A DNA stretch of 41,204 bases. It comes from Actinomycetota bacterium (GTDB lineage: Bacteria > Actinomycetota > Actinomycetes > S36-B12). Numbering within the stretch: the stretch's first letter is position 1; every line of letters begins with the position of its first letter. Of the stretch, positions 6,824 through 14,308 are shown piece by piece. The DNA is taken from positions 1-41,204 of the forward strand of contig JAUSNB010000022.1 in NCBI GenBank assembly GCA_030645615.1. The letters run 5' to 3'. The notes below the pieces were generated by a model. That model saw only the letters and a program-made list of their open reading frames with translations. It made no database searches and was not told the DNA's origin. Position numbers and translations under genes: made by a program.

Positions 6824-8938
6824 CTAGGCGAGCAGGGCAGGATCTGGATGCCAGGCCATCTCGCGGGTGGCTCGGCCGAAGTACCAACCCTGGGCCATGT
6901 TCCAGCCCTGGCCCAGAAGCACCGCTGCGTCGCGCTCGCCCTGCACGCCCTCGGCAACCGTGCGCAGCGCCAGGCCGCGGGCCAGCCCCGCGAGGCCTTG
7001 CGACACGCGGATGGACCTCTGGTCGCCGGAGGCCACGCCCATGGTGAACGAGCGGTCCAGCTTCAGCCCCCCGACCGGGAGGTCGCGCAGGTGGCTGATC
7101 GACGAGTAGCCGGTGCCGAAGTCGTCTACCCACCACGTGATGCCCAGCGCGGCGAGATCCCGCATTCCGGACCGCACGGCGGGGCTCACGTCGACGAGCG
7201 AGGTCTCGGTGACTTCCAGGTTCAGGCGCGAAGGCGAGACGCCGGTGCGCTCGAGCTCGTCGACGACGTAGGCGAAGAACCCCGCGTCGGCCAGGGTCGG
7301 TGCCGAGACGTTGGTGGCCAGGGACAGGTGCGACTCGGCGTCGATGAGGGTGTCCAGGGCGCGGCGCAGGATGACCCGGTCGAGCGTGGTCACGAGGTAG
7401 CTTCGCTCGGCGGCGTCGAAGAACTGCGCCGGCTCGAGGACCTCCCCGTCTGCCCCCTCCCATCGCACGAGCGCCTCGAAGCCCGCCAGCGAGGAGTCGC
7501 TGAGGTTGACGACAGGCTGGAACCAGGGCCGGATGTGGTCCTCGTTGAGGGCCTGCCGCAGGCTGGTCTGCACGGCGAGCCTGCTGCGCGAGGCGTTGGC
7601 CCGCTCCGCGTCGAGGTACTCCCAGCGATCGTGGCCCTTCGCGGAGGCCTGCCGCATCGCCGTCGTTGCATCACGCACCAGTTCGGCCGCATCGCCGCCG
7701 TCAGGTCGCGCCACGCCGATGCTGATCGACACCTCGATCTCGTGGGTGCCGATGAGGACCGGCCCCCGCGCGGCAGCGAGCAGTTCGAGGGCGCGGGCTG
7801 CGACGTCCTCCGGCGTGAATACGTCGTCCACGACGATGAGGAACTCGCTCCCCGCGACTCGCCCGAGCCGGCTGATGTCGCCCACGGCCTGGATCAGGCG
7901 CTCGGCGACGACCGTCAGCACTCGGTCGCCGGCCGTGTGGGTGTATGCCTCGTTGATGAGCACCAGCCCGTCGACCGATGCGCACATCAGTGCCAAGCCC
8001 TCGCGGTCCGGCCTGTCGAGGGCGGCCTGGACCCGGCCCAGGGTGAGCCCGCGCTTGGCCAGCCCTGTGAGGGCATCGTGGTCGATCTCCCGCTCGAGCT
8101 CGGCCCGCGTGGCCATCTCGGCCTGGATGTCACGAAGCTCCACCACTGTGCCGGCCAGCGAACCGTCGGGGGCCATGACGACCCTCCCGATGACCCGCAT
8201 CCAGCGCCATTCACCGGTCGGGGTGATGAAGCGCGCCTCGCCCTCCGCGTACTGGCTCTCCCCACGGAGCAGCGCCTGCTGAGCGTGGTACCCCGCCCGA
8301 ACGTCGTCAGGGTGCACGATGTCCGGGATCTCGCGGCCGATCAAGGACTCGGGAGTCCAGCCCAGGACCGTCGTCACTGAGGGCGACGCCCACTCGACCC
8401 GATTGTCGGCATCGGAGCGCAGCACCACGTCCTGCGAGTGTTCCGAGATGAGCCGGTACTGCTCCCGCTCGTCGACGAGCGCCGCCTCGGCCGACCGATG
8501 CTCGGTGATGTTGCGCATGGCCCCGTAGAGGACGACCTGGCCGTCGTCGTACTTCACCTGGCGGGCCCGGTGCTCGGTCCACACCGTGCGGCCATCGCGC
8601 GCGGTGAACCGAGCGACGAATTCGCGGGTGTCGCTGGCACTCGAGCGGAGGTCCACCCGGAAGTGCGGCCGGTCCTCCGGATGGACGATGCCCCGGCCGA
8701 TGGCCGGGTCGTTGTAGAAGTCCTCGGGGGCGTAGCCCAGCAGGTCCTCGATCGAACGGGACAGGTAGACGAACCTGGCGTCGGGGCGCACCTGGAGTGC
8801 GTAGACGACGTCCGCCAGTTCGGCGGCGAGCGCAGCAGTGACGGCCTCACGGTCGGCGCGGTGGCCATTGACGGCCTGCGAATCCGGGACGGGCACGGGC
8901 GCCTCTCCCGGCTGCGCAATGTCCACTGGATCAGCCAT
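6824..8938 (-). CDS. PAS-PAS-GGDEF-EAL protein, probable c-di-GMP phosphodiesterase
   Basis: This 704-residue soluble protein has two PAS domains (about 40-150 and 160-275; both contain HPED or HPDD and end in a PAC-type strand), a GGDEF domain (about 285-440) and an EAL domain (about 450-700). The GGDEF signature reads AGSEF at residues 362-366 and the surrounding metal and substrate residues are weak, so cyclase activity is unlikely. The EAL half looks intact: GFEALVRW, NVS, LEVTETSL, DDFGTGYSS and LKLDRSF. It most likely breaks down c-di-GMP under control of signals sensed by the PAS domains. The ATG at 8938 is chosen because TACCCT lies 6 nt upstream and the PAS homology starts soon after; the frame stays open much further upstream, but antisense to the amidase gene. 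Confidence 0.9.
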   Translation of the reverse strand: MADPVDIAQPGEAPVPVPDSQAVNGHRADREAVTAALAAELADVVYALQVRPDARFVYLSRSIEDLLGYAPEDFYNDPAIGRGIVHPEDRPHFRVDLRSSASDTREFVARFTARDGRTVWTEHRARQVKYDDGQVVLYGAMRNITEHRSAEAALVDEREQYRLISEHSQDVVLRSDADNRVEWASPSVTTVLGWTPESLIGREIPDIVHPDDVRAGYHAQQALLRGESQYAEGEARFITPTGEWRWMRVIGRVVMAPDGSLAGTVVELRDIQAEMATRAELEREIDHDALTGLAKRGLTLGRVQAALDRPDREGLALMCASVDGLVLINEAYTHTAGDRVLTVVAERLIQAVGDISRLGRVAGSEFLIVVDDVFTPEDVAARALELLAAARGPVLIGTHEIEVSISIGVARPDGGDAAELVRDATTAMRQASAKGHDRWEYLDAERANASRSRLAVQTSLRQALNEDHIRPWFQPVVNLSDSSLAGFEALVRWEGADGEVLEPAQFFDAAERSYLVTTLDRVILRRALDTLIDAESHLSLATNVSAPTLADAGFFAYVVDELERTGVSPSRLNLEVTETSLVDVSPAVRSGMRDLAALGITWWVDDFGTGYSSISHLRDLPVGGLKLDRSFTMGVASGDQRSIRVSQGLAGLARGLALRTVAEGVQGERDAAVLLGQGWNMAQGWYFGRATREMAWHPDPALLA

Positions 8939-8944
8939 GCACTC

Positions 8945-8950
8945 AGGGTA
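8945..8950 (-). promoter_or_regulatory. -10 box of the GGDEF-EAL gene (leaderless)
   Basis: TACCCT on the minus strand is followed after 6 nt by the ATG at 8938. No Shine-Dalgarno and no clear -35 are seen. The opposite strand of the same divergent gap holds TAGCCT at 8996-9001, a likely -10 for the amidase gene. Confidence 0.45.
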
Positions 8951-9034
8951 GCCGCCCGGACCGGGTGGTCCGCGGCGCTGGAGGGATTCCCCCGGTAGCC
9001 TGCGGGCCTTGCCGCAATCCGCTGGAGGTTCGAC

Positions 9035-10540
9035 GTGGCCCCGACCGATCCGCACCCGGGCACGTCTGGCGTGGCTGGCCTCTCCGCGGTGGAGGTGCAG
9101 GCCGCCCTCGTTGACGGCGACATGTCGTCGGAGCTCCTCGTCGCGTCGTTGCTGAGCAGGATCGCTGAAATCGACGCGCCCGGAACGGCCATCGAGTTGC
9201 GTGCCGTCCTCGCGCTGTCCCCCACGGCGTCGGACGAGGCTGCGCGCTGTGACCGTGAGCGCGCCGAGGCCAGGCGGCAGGGATCGATCCTGGGCGCGCT
9301 TCATGGGATCCCGGTACTGGTAAAGGACAACATCGAGACCGTCGGGCTCCCGGGATCGGCCGGGTCGCTGGCCCTCGTCGGTCGCGCGGTCGCGGCCGAC
9401 GCGCCGCTCGTGGCACGGCTTCGCGCCGCGGGAGCGATCATCGTCGGCGCCACGAACTTGTCGGAATGGGCCAATATCAGGTCGCCCAGATCGACCAGCG
9501 GCTGGTCGGCGGTGGGCGGGCTCACTGGCAACCCGTGGGCTCTGGACCACAGTGCGGGGGGCTCCTCCTCGGGGTCCGGCGCGGCCGTGGCCGCCGGCCT
9601 CGCGCCCCTGGCCGTGGGCTCGGAGACGAACGGCTCGATCACCTGCCCCGCCGCGCTCAACGGCGTCGTCGGGATCAAGCCGACGGTGGGGTCGGTCTCC
9701 ACGACGGGCGTCGTGCCGGTGAGCCTCACGCAGGATGTTCCGGGGCCGCTGGCCACGTCCGTGATCGACGCGGCCCTGCTGCTGGAGGTGCTCTCGGGCG
9801 TTCCCGGGCTGCGGGCCGCAGCATCGTCCGGCACGGCGGCCGGCGTGCGCGTCGCAGTGGCCGAAGGCTGGCTCACCGGCGACCCTGCCACGGATGCGGT
9901 CTTCTCCGACGCCGTGCGCGCCCTTGAGCCCTTGGTGGAGTCGGTGTCGACGGCCGGGGTGCCGACCACGCCCCTCGATGTGCACGACGACCAATTGACG
10001 GCACTGCTGGCCGAGCTCCACGACGACCTTGGCGGTTACCTGGCCGCACGGCCCGGTGACGGAGCGCGATCCGTGGCCGATGTCGTGGCCTTCAACGAGG
10101 CCCACGCCGACCGGGAACTGGCGGCCTTCGGCCACGAGTTCCTCGTCAGGTCCGCCGGCAGCGGCGGCCGCGCCACAGATGAGTACCGCGACGCCAGGAA
10201 GCGCAACGTCGAGTGGGCGCGCGACACCTGCCTGGGCCCCGCGCTCGCCGGCGGGCCGTTCGACGTGCTCGTGGCGCCCGCTTACCGTCCAGCCTGGAAG
10301 TCCGACCTGACCGCGGGCGACAGCCTCCTGGGAGGCGGGGCGGTCTGCACGCCGGCCGCCATCCTGGGCTGGCCCACGGTGACCGTCCCGATGGGCCTCG
10401 TCGACGGACTGCCGGTCGGCTTCAGCATCGTCGGCCCGGCGGGGTCCGAGGCTACGCTCATCGCCGTGGGATACGCCCTGGAGTCCGCGCTCGCGCTCGG
10501 CCGACCGGCCCCGGCGTGGCGGCCGGCTCGGCGCGGCTGA
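9035..10540 (+). CDS. Amidase-signature family hydrolase
   Basis: This 501-residue protein has the amidase signature fold with a Ser-cisSer-Lys triad. K97 is in GIPVLVKDNIET, the cis-serine is S177 in HSAGGSSSGSGAAVAAG, and the nucleophile is S201 in GSETNGSITCPAALNG. The sequence continues VGIKPTVGSVSTTGVVPVS, as in standalone amidases. It lacks the features needed to call it GatA of the tRNA amidotransferase, and no gatB or gatC is nearby. Substrate is unknown. The GTG start at 9035 has GGAGG 7 nt upstream. There is no signal peptide. The membrane-protein gene begins 9 nt after its stop, so the two are probably co-transcribed. Confidence 0.9.
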   Translation: MAPTDPHPGTSGVAGLSAVEVQAALVDGDMSSELLVASLLSRIAEIDAPGTAIELRAVLALSPTASDEAARCDRERAEARRQGSILGALHGIPVLVKDNIETVGLPGSAGSLALVGRAVAADAPLVARLRAAGAIIVGATNLSEWANIRSPRSTSGWSAVGGLTGNPWALDHSAGGSSSGSGAAVAAGLAPLAVGSETNGSITCPAALNGVVGIKPTVGSVSTTGVVPVSLTQDVPGPLATSVIDAALLLEVLSGVPGLRAAASSGTAAGVRVAVAEGWLTGDPATDAVFSDAVRALEPLVESVSTAGVPTTPLDVHDDQLTALLAELHDDLGGYLAARPGDGARSVADVVAFNEAHADRELAAFGHEFLVRSAGSGGRATDEYRDARKRNVEWARDTCLGPALAGGPFDVLVAPAYRPAWKSDLTAGDSLLGGGAVCTPAAILGWPTVTVPMGLVDGLPVGFSIVGPAGSEATLIAVGYALESALALGRPAPAWRPARRG

Positions 10541-10549
10541 GCCGGTCGG

Positions 10550-12973
10550 ATGCCTATTCCCCGACCGGGCGCCGTGCGGCCTTGGTCATCCGCCCCAAGC
10601 GCCCAGCGGTTCCGGCGTCCCACTGACTTCCTGCTCGCCATCGGCTCGCTCCTTGCCCTGACGGCGATGCTGCCGGCCGCTGCGGCCGACGGCCCGCTCG
10701 ACCAGGCCGTCTCGCACTTGGCGGCCGCCACCATCGGCGCACTGGGCTGGCTGTGGGCCCTCGGCTATGCGGCCCTGGTCCTGTGGGCCGCCGCGCTGGT
10801 GGTCCTGCCCGTGATCTCGCGGGGCCGGCGAGCCACCCTGCTCGTCCAGTTGCTTGCTGCCGCGATCGCCGTCGGCCTGGGCCTGGTCGCCAACCGAGTC
10901 GTGACGGGCGGGTGGCAGGTCCCGGCGAGCGGGTCGGACAGTGGCCTGTTCGGCCACGTCGTCCTGCCGGCAGTGGCCACTGCGCTCGTGGTGGCGACCT
11001 CGCCGTACCTGGCCCATCCGCTGCGCCTGGTCGGGCGCCTGGCGGTGATCGCGGCGGCGGCGTCCGCGGTGGGCATGGGCAGCGCGACGCTGACCTTCAC
11101 CCTCTGCGCCCTGGCCATCGCGGTGCTGGCAGCAGCCACCAGTCATCTGGTCCTGGGCACGCCCGCGGGTCGGCCGACCGCCGCTCACGTCGCCGACGCC
11201 CTTGCGGGCCTCGGCATCGCGGTCGACCAGGTCACCGAGGCGACGGTGCAGCAGCCGGGAGTGTGCGTCATGGACGCGCGGGCCGCGGACGGTCGCGGCC
11301 TCCTCGTCAAGGTCTACGGCCGTGATGCGTGGGACGGGCAGGTCGTGGGCTCGATGTGGACCGCCCTCACCCGCAAGGGTGAATCACCGGTCATCCTGCG
11401 CAGCCGCACCGAGCGGGTGGAGCACGAGGCCATGGTTACCCTCCTGGCCCAACGGGCCAGCGTGCCCGTGGTCGCGGCGGTCGTGGCGGGGCGCACGGAC
11501 GAGGGCGATGCGCTCCTGGTCACGGAGGCCCGCGGACCGTCGCTCGACCGCGGCGCCCTGGGCGGAGACGAGGGGTCGTGCGACCGGTTCCTTGCCTCTG
11601 CCTGGCGTGCGCTGCTCGCCTTGCACGACGCCGGCATCGCACACCGGGACCTGACCGCGGATCGGGTCGTCGCCCAGTCGGACGGCTGTGCTGCGCTATG
11701 CGACTTCGACGTGGCGGAGGTAGCCGCCGGACGGTCCTCGTTCCTGGCCGATCGGGCGCGGCTGCTGGCACTGACCGCCGTCGCGGCGGGCAGGGAGCAG
11801 GCACTGGACGCCGCTCTCGAGGCGTTGGGCGAGCAGGCTCTTGCCGAGTTGCTGCCCTACCTGCAGCCGGCCGTCATGGACGCCACGACCGGCGAGGACC
11901 TCGAGGCCAAGGAGTGGACCCTCGTCGAGCTTCGCGAGGCGGCAGCCGCCCGCGCCGGAGTCGACGTGCCTCCCCTTATCCAGCTGCGACGCGTCACGGT
12001 CAAGTCGATCGCTGTCGCGGCCCTCATCGTGCTCATGGCCTACACCCTGATCGGCGTTTTCGCCGGCGTCGACCTGGCCACCATCCTCGGTGAGCTCAAG
12101 TCGGCCGACATGGCCCTCATGGCATTGGCCCTCGTACTGTCACCCACGATCGGCGCTGCGCTCGCCCTTTCGACCCTGGGCGCGTCGCCCGAGCCGCTGC
12201 GATACCGGGCCGTCGTCATGCTGGAGTACGCCATCCAGTTCATCGCCCTGACCCTGCCGGCGACCGCCGCTCGGTTGGCACTGGAAATCCGCTTCTTCCA
12301 GCGTTTCGGCCTGTCCGCCGGGGCCGCGGTGTCGGTCGGGCTGATCGACAGCCTCAGCGGCTTCGCGCTCCAGATCGTGCTCATCGCCTTGATCCTGCTG
12401 TCGGGTCTGCCCACGTTCACGACCAGCCTCGCCTCCTCAACGAGCGGCACGGGGACGACCGACGACTCCGGGCCAGGGCTGATCGCGGTGCTGCTGGTCA
12501 TCGTCGTCGTGAGCATCCTCGTGACGCTCATCGTGCCGCGCCTGCGGCACCGGCTCCTCGCCCAGGTGCCAAGGGCGAAGGAGGCCATTCGCGAGAACGC
12601 CGACAGCGCGAAGTCGGTGCTCGCCGTGCTGCGTCGGCCGCGGAAGGTCGCCCAGATGATCGGCGGCAACCTGGTGTCCCAGGTCATCCAGGCCGTCATC
12701 CTTGGCATCTGCCTTGCCGCCTTCGGTGAAACCGCATACCTGTCGCAGCTCATCCTCATCAACACCGCGGTCTCGCTGCTGGGGGGTCTCATGCCCGTGC
12801 CGGGCAACATGGGTGTCGCAGAAGCCGGCTACACCCTCGGCCTCCAGGCGATCGGCGTGCCGACCGCGATCGCCATGTCGACCGCCATCGCGTTCCGCCT
12901 GGTCACCTTCTACCTGCCGCCGCTCTGGGGGGCCTTCGCGATGCGCTGGCTGCACCGGAAGGCGTACGTCTAG
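10550..12973 (+). CDS. Kinase-like domain fused to LPG-synthase/flippase-type membrane domain
   Basis: This 807-residue protein has three parts. Residues 25-200 hold about five or six membrane helices. Residues 210-430 form a degenerate protein-kinase-like domain: the VAIK lysine is probably K254 (LLVKVYG), the catalytic loop is AHRDLTADRVV (HRD at 365-367) and the DFG position reads DFD (385-387). Residues 480-800 are a UPF0104/LPG_synthase_TM bundle with the hallmark MPVPGNMGVAEAGYTLGL near the end. Related membrane domains act as phospholipid-linked flippases or as the membrane half of lysyl-phosphatidylglycerol synthases; the catalytic MprF domain is absent here. A membrane transport or lipid role regulated by, or phosphorylating through, the kinase-like part is inference. 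The TAG stop shares the CTAG at 12970-12973 with the convergent ASCH gene. Confidence 0.8.
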   Translation: MPIPRPGAVRPWSSAPSAQRFRRPTDFLLAIGSLLALTAMLPAAAADGPLDQAVSHLAAATIGALGWLWALGYAALVLWAAALVVLPVISRGRRATLLVQLLAAAIAVGLGLVANRVVTGGWQVPASGSDSGLFGHVVLPAVATALVVATSPYLAHPLRLVGRLAVIAAAASAVGMGSATLTFTLCALAIAVLAAATSHLVLGTPAGRPTAAHVADALAGLGIAVDQVTEATVQQPGVCVMDARAADGRGLLVKVYGRDAWDGQVVGSMWTALTRKGESPVILRSRTERVEHEAMVTLLAQRASVPVVAAVVAGRTDEGDALLVTEARGPSLDRGALGGDEGSCDRFLASAWRALLALHDAGIAHRDLTADRVVAQSDGCAALCDFDVAEVAAGRSSFLADRARLLALTAVAAGREQALDAALEALGEQALAELLPYLQPAVMDATTGEDLEAKEWTLVELREAAAARAGVDVPPLIQLRRVTVKSIAVAALIVLMAYTLIGVFAGVDLATILGELKSADMALMALALVLSPTIGAALALSTLGASPEPLRYRAVVMLEYAIQFIALTLPATAARLALEIRFFQRFGLSAGAAVSVGLIDSLSGFALQIVLIALILLSGLPTFTTSLASSTSGTGTTDDSGPGLIAVLLVIVVVSILVTLIVPRLRHRLLAQVPRAKEAIRENADSAKSVLAVLRRPRKVAQMIGGNLVSQVIQAVILGICLAAFGETAYLSQLILINTAVSLLGGLMPVPGNMGVAEAGYTLGLQAIGVPTAIAMSTAIAFRLVTFYLPPLWGAFAMRWLHRKAYV

Positions 12974-13206
12974 GTCGCATCGACCTGGGTGACTCGTACC
13001 GTCGCGAGATACTCCGCGTCGTCGTCGACCAGCGCCAGCAATTCCCCGGGCTCCTCGACCGGCTCCCCCTCGTCGATGTACTCCGACATCAGGTCCGCGG
13101 TGGCCCGCTTGCGGCCCTCCAGCACCAGCGCCTTGAGCCACTGCCGCATATCGCCGGGGTTGCCGAACTCGAGGCCGCGCATTCCGCGGACGACGGGGAA
13201 GGCCAT
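12970..13206 (-). CDS. Short ASCH-domain-like protein (C-terminally truncated)
   Basis: The 78-residue product begins MAFPVVRGMRGLEFGNPGD, continues LVLEGRKRATADLM, then EPGELLALVDDDAEYLATVRVTQVD, and stops. This matches the first half of actinobacterial ASCH-domain proteins, which are usually about 140 residues and continue for another half domain. ASCH domains are PUA-like and some bind or process RNA or nucleosides. The conserved GxKRAT motif is present. The ATG at 13206 is preferred to a TTG at 13218 because relatives start near AFPVV. It lies 21 bp downstream of the CxxC protein gene on the same strand, probably in one operon. The truncation coincides with the stop codon shared with the convergent gene. 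Confidence 0.65.
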   Translation of the reverse strand: MAFPVVRGMRGLEFGNPGDMRQWLKALVLEGRKRATADLMSEYIDEGEPVEEPGELLALVDDDAEYLATVRVTQVDAT

Positions 13207-13227
13207 GCGGTCATCCAATCAGGCCGC

Positions 13228-13743
13228 TCACGCGATGCGGGCCAACGCGATCACGTAGTTCTTGCTGTAGTGCTTCGCGCATGCCGGGCACGTGGTGTAG
13301 AAGAAGTAGACCTCGTGCGGGTCCGCACCGAGCGACTCGGCGTATTCGCGGACGTCTCGGTCCCACGACCCAGCATTCCGGAAGGGGCCTTCGAATACCC
13401 GTGACGCGAAGGTGCCGGACAGCTCAACGTTGTCTGCGCCCTCGACGGGCCCGGTCACGGCCATCAAGTGCTCGGCACGCCACGGCGAGAGGTCTCGGCT
13501 GAGGACGAGGACATGCGACGTCTCGGGCAGCACTCCGCCCCTCTGTGCGTCCGTCTGCAGGGCCGACATGGTCCGGGCCATGTTCACCGGCACGTGCAGG
13601 ACGTTGCGGGTCGTCCGGCGGATGAACGGCTGCCCTGCGAAGACGACCGTCCGGCGGTCCCAACCGGCGACGTCGGGGACCGCGCAGCAGTCGGTCTCGT
13701 TGCGCGTGGTGCACGTGGTCGGGTAGGTCGCGGGTCCAGTCAT
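13228..13743 (-). CDS. Unrecognised conserved-looking protein with C-terminal CxxC
   Basis: The 171-residue protein has no family I can name with confidence. It starts with a cysteine-rich stretch (TTCTTRNETDCCAVPD), then WDRRTVVFAGQPFIRRTTRNVLHVPVNM, a middle part with SRDLSPWRAEHLMAVTGPV and ELSGTFASRVFEGPF, and ends FFYTTCPACAKHY before NYVIALARIA. The TCPAC motif near the end could bind a metal or do redox chemistry together with the N-terminal cysteines. There is no signal peptide or membrane helix, so it is probably cytoplasmic. AGGAGG lies 7 nt before the ATG at 13743, a strong ribosome site. It is divergent from marR, so the MarR protein may also control it. Confidence 0.75.
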   Translation of the reverse strand: MTGPATYPTTCTTRNETDCCAVPDVAGWDRRTVVFAGQPFIRRTTRNVLHVPVNMARTMSALQTDAQRGGVLPETSHVLVLSRDLSPWRAEHLMAVTGPVEGADNVELSGTFASRVFEGPFRNAGSWDRDVREYAESLGADPHEVYFFYTTCPACAKHYSKNYVIALARIA

Positions 13744-13807
13744 GGTGCCACCTCCTGCGGTCGCGGCTGTCCTTCCAGTATCGGCGTCAGCGCAGCCCGA
13801 AGGGCTT

Positions 13808-13846
13808 TGATACCCTTGCATGGTGCATGCAACGGTTGATCTCAAC
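13808..13846 (+). promoter_or_regulatory. marR promoter with palindromic operator on the start codon
   Basis: An extended -10 (TGATACCCT, 13808-13816) is followed after 6 nt by the GTG at 13823. That start codon sits at the centre of a perfect palindrome: TTGCATG (13816-13822), spacer GTG, CATGCAA (13826-13832). A second small palindrome, GTTGA-TC-TCAAC, lies at 13835-13846. MarR proteins typically bind such palindromes and repress their own gene, so an autoregulatory operator is a reasonable inference. Confidence 0.6.
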
Positions 13847-14308
13847 GACCCGCGTGCCGTCGCCACCGCCTCGGTACGCGATCCCGCGAACGCCAGCGCG
13901 ATCGGCGCACTGACCGACCTGTTGTGGGTCATGCACCGCTCCCGCATGCTCCACCAGCAAGGCGCGCCAGGCACCGCACTCGTCATGCACCTCGTCCGTC
14001 GTGGTGCCATGCGCTCGTGCGACCTGGCCAGCGCCATGAACCTCGACCAGTCCACGGTCTCGCGACATCTCGCGCACCTGGACTCGGCCGGACTCGTGAA
14101 CCGCTCCCCCGATCCGGCGGACGGCCGCGCCCAACTGGTGGCCGCGACCGAAGCTGGTCGGGAGCACGCGCACCGGCTGATCGCCACCCGGGTCCGGGAG
14201 TTCGAGCAGATCGTCGGTGCCTGGCCGGCCGGGGACCGATCAGACTTCGCCCGGCTGCTGACCCGATTTAGCGAGGAGTTCGCGGACCAGATGCAGCCCG
14301 ACGCATGA
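13823..14308 (+). CDS. MarR-family transcriptional regulator
   Basis: The protein (161 residues from GTG 13823, or 162 from ATG 13820) has a MarR winged helix-turn-helix. Residues about 70-105 read GAMRSCDLASAMNLDQSTVSRHLAHLDSAGLV (shown in part), followed by the wing RSPDPADGRAQLVAATEAG. Helical arms at both ends serve dimerisation. MarR proteins are usually relieved by small phenolic or drug-like ligands. It overlaps the MFS exporter gene by 4 nt (ATGA), so it very likely controls that pump. GTG 13823 is favoured because it lies 6 nt after the -10 box. Confidence 0.92.
   Translation: MHATVDLNDPRAVATASVRDPANASAIGALTDLLWVMHRSRMLHQQGAPGTALVMHLVRRGAMRSCDLASAMNLDQSTVSRHLAHLDSAGLVNRSPDPADGRAQLVAATEAGREHAHRLIATRVREFEQIVGAWPAGDRSDFARLLTRFSEEFADQMQPDA

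Noticed and set aside
5765-8380. Open frame of 871 codons on the plus strand
   Set aside because: It lies opposite the CDF and GGDEF-EAL genes, has no recognisable domain and low-complexity His/Arg/Gly-rich content typical of antisense frames in GC-rich DNA.
8939-10135. N-terminal extension of about 400 codons on the GGDEF-EAL frame
   Set aside because: The extension is antisense to the amidase gene, is Arg/Gly-rich, and a good start with a -10 box exists at 8938.
9035-10540. GatA subunit of Asp/Glu-tRNA amidotransferase
   Set aside because: No gatC or gatB is adjacent, and the sequence around the nucleophile (TNGSITCPA) differs from the GatA pattern TGGSIRxPA.
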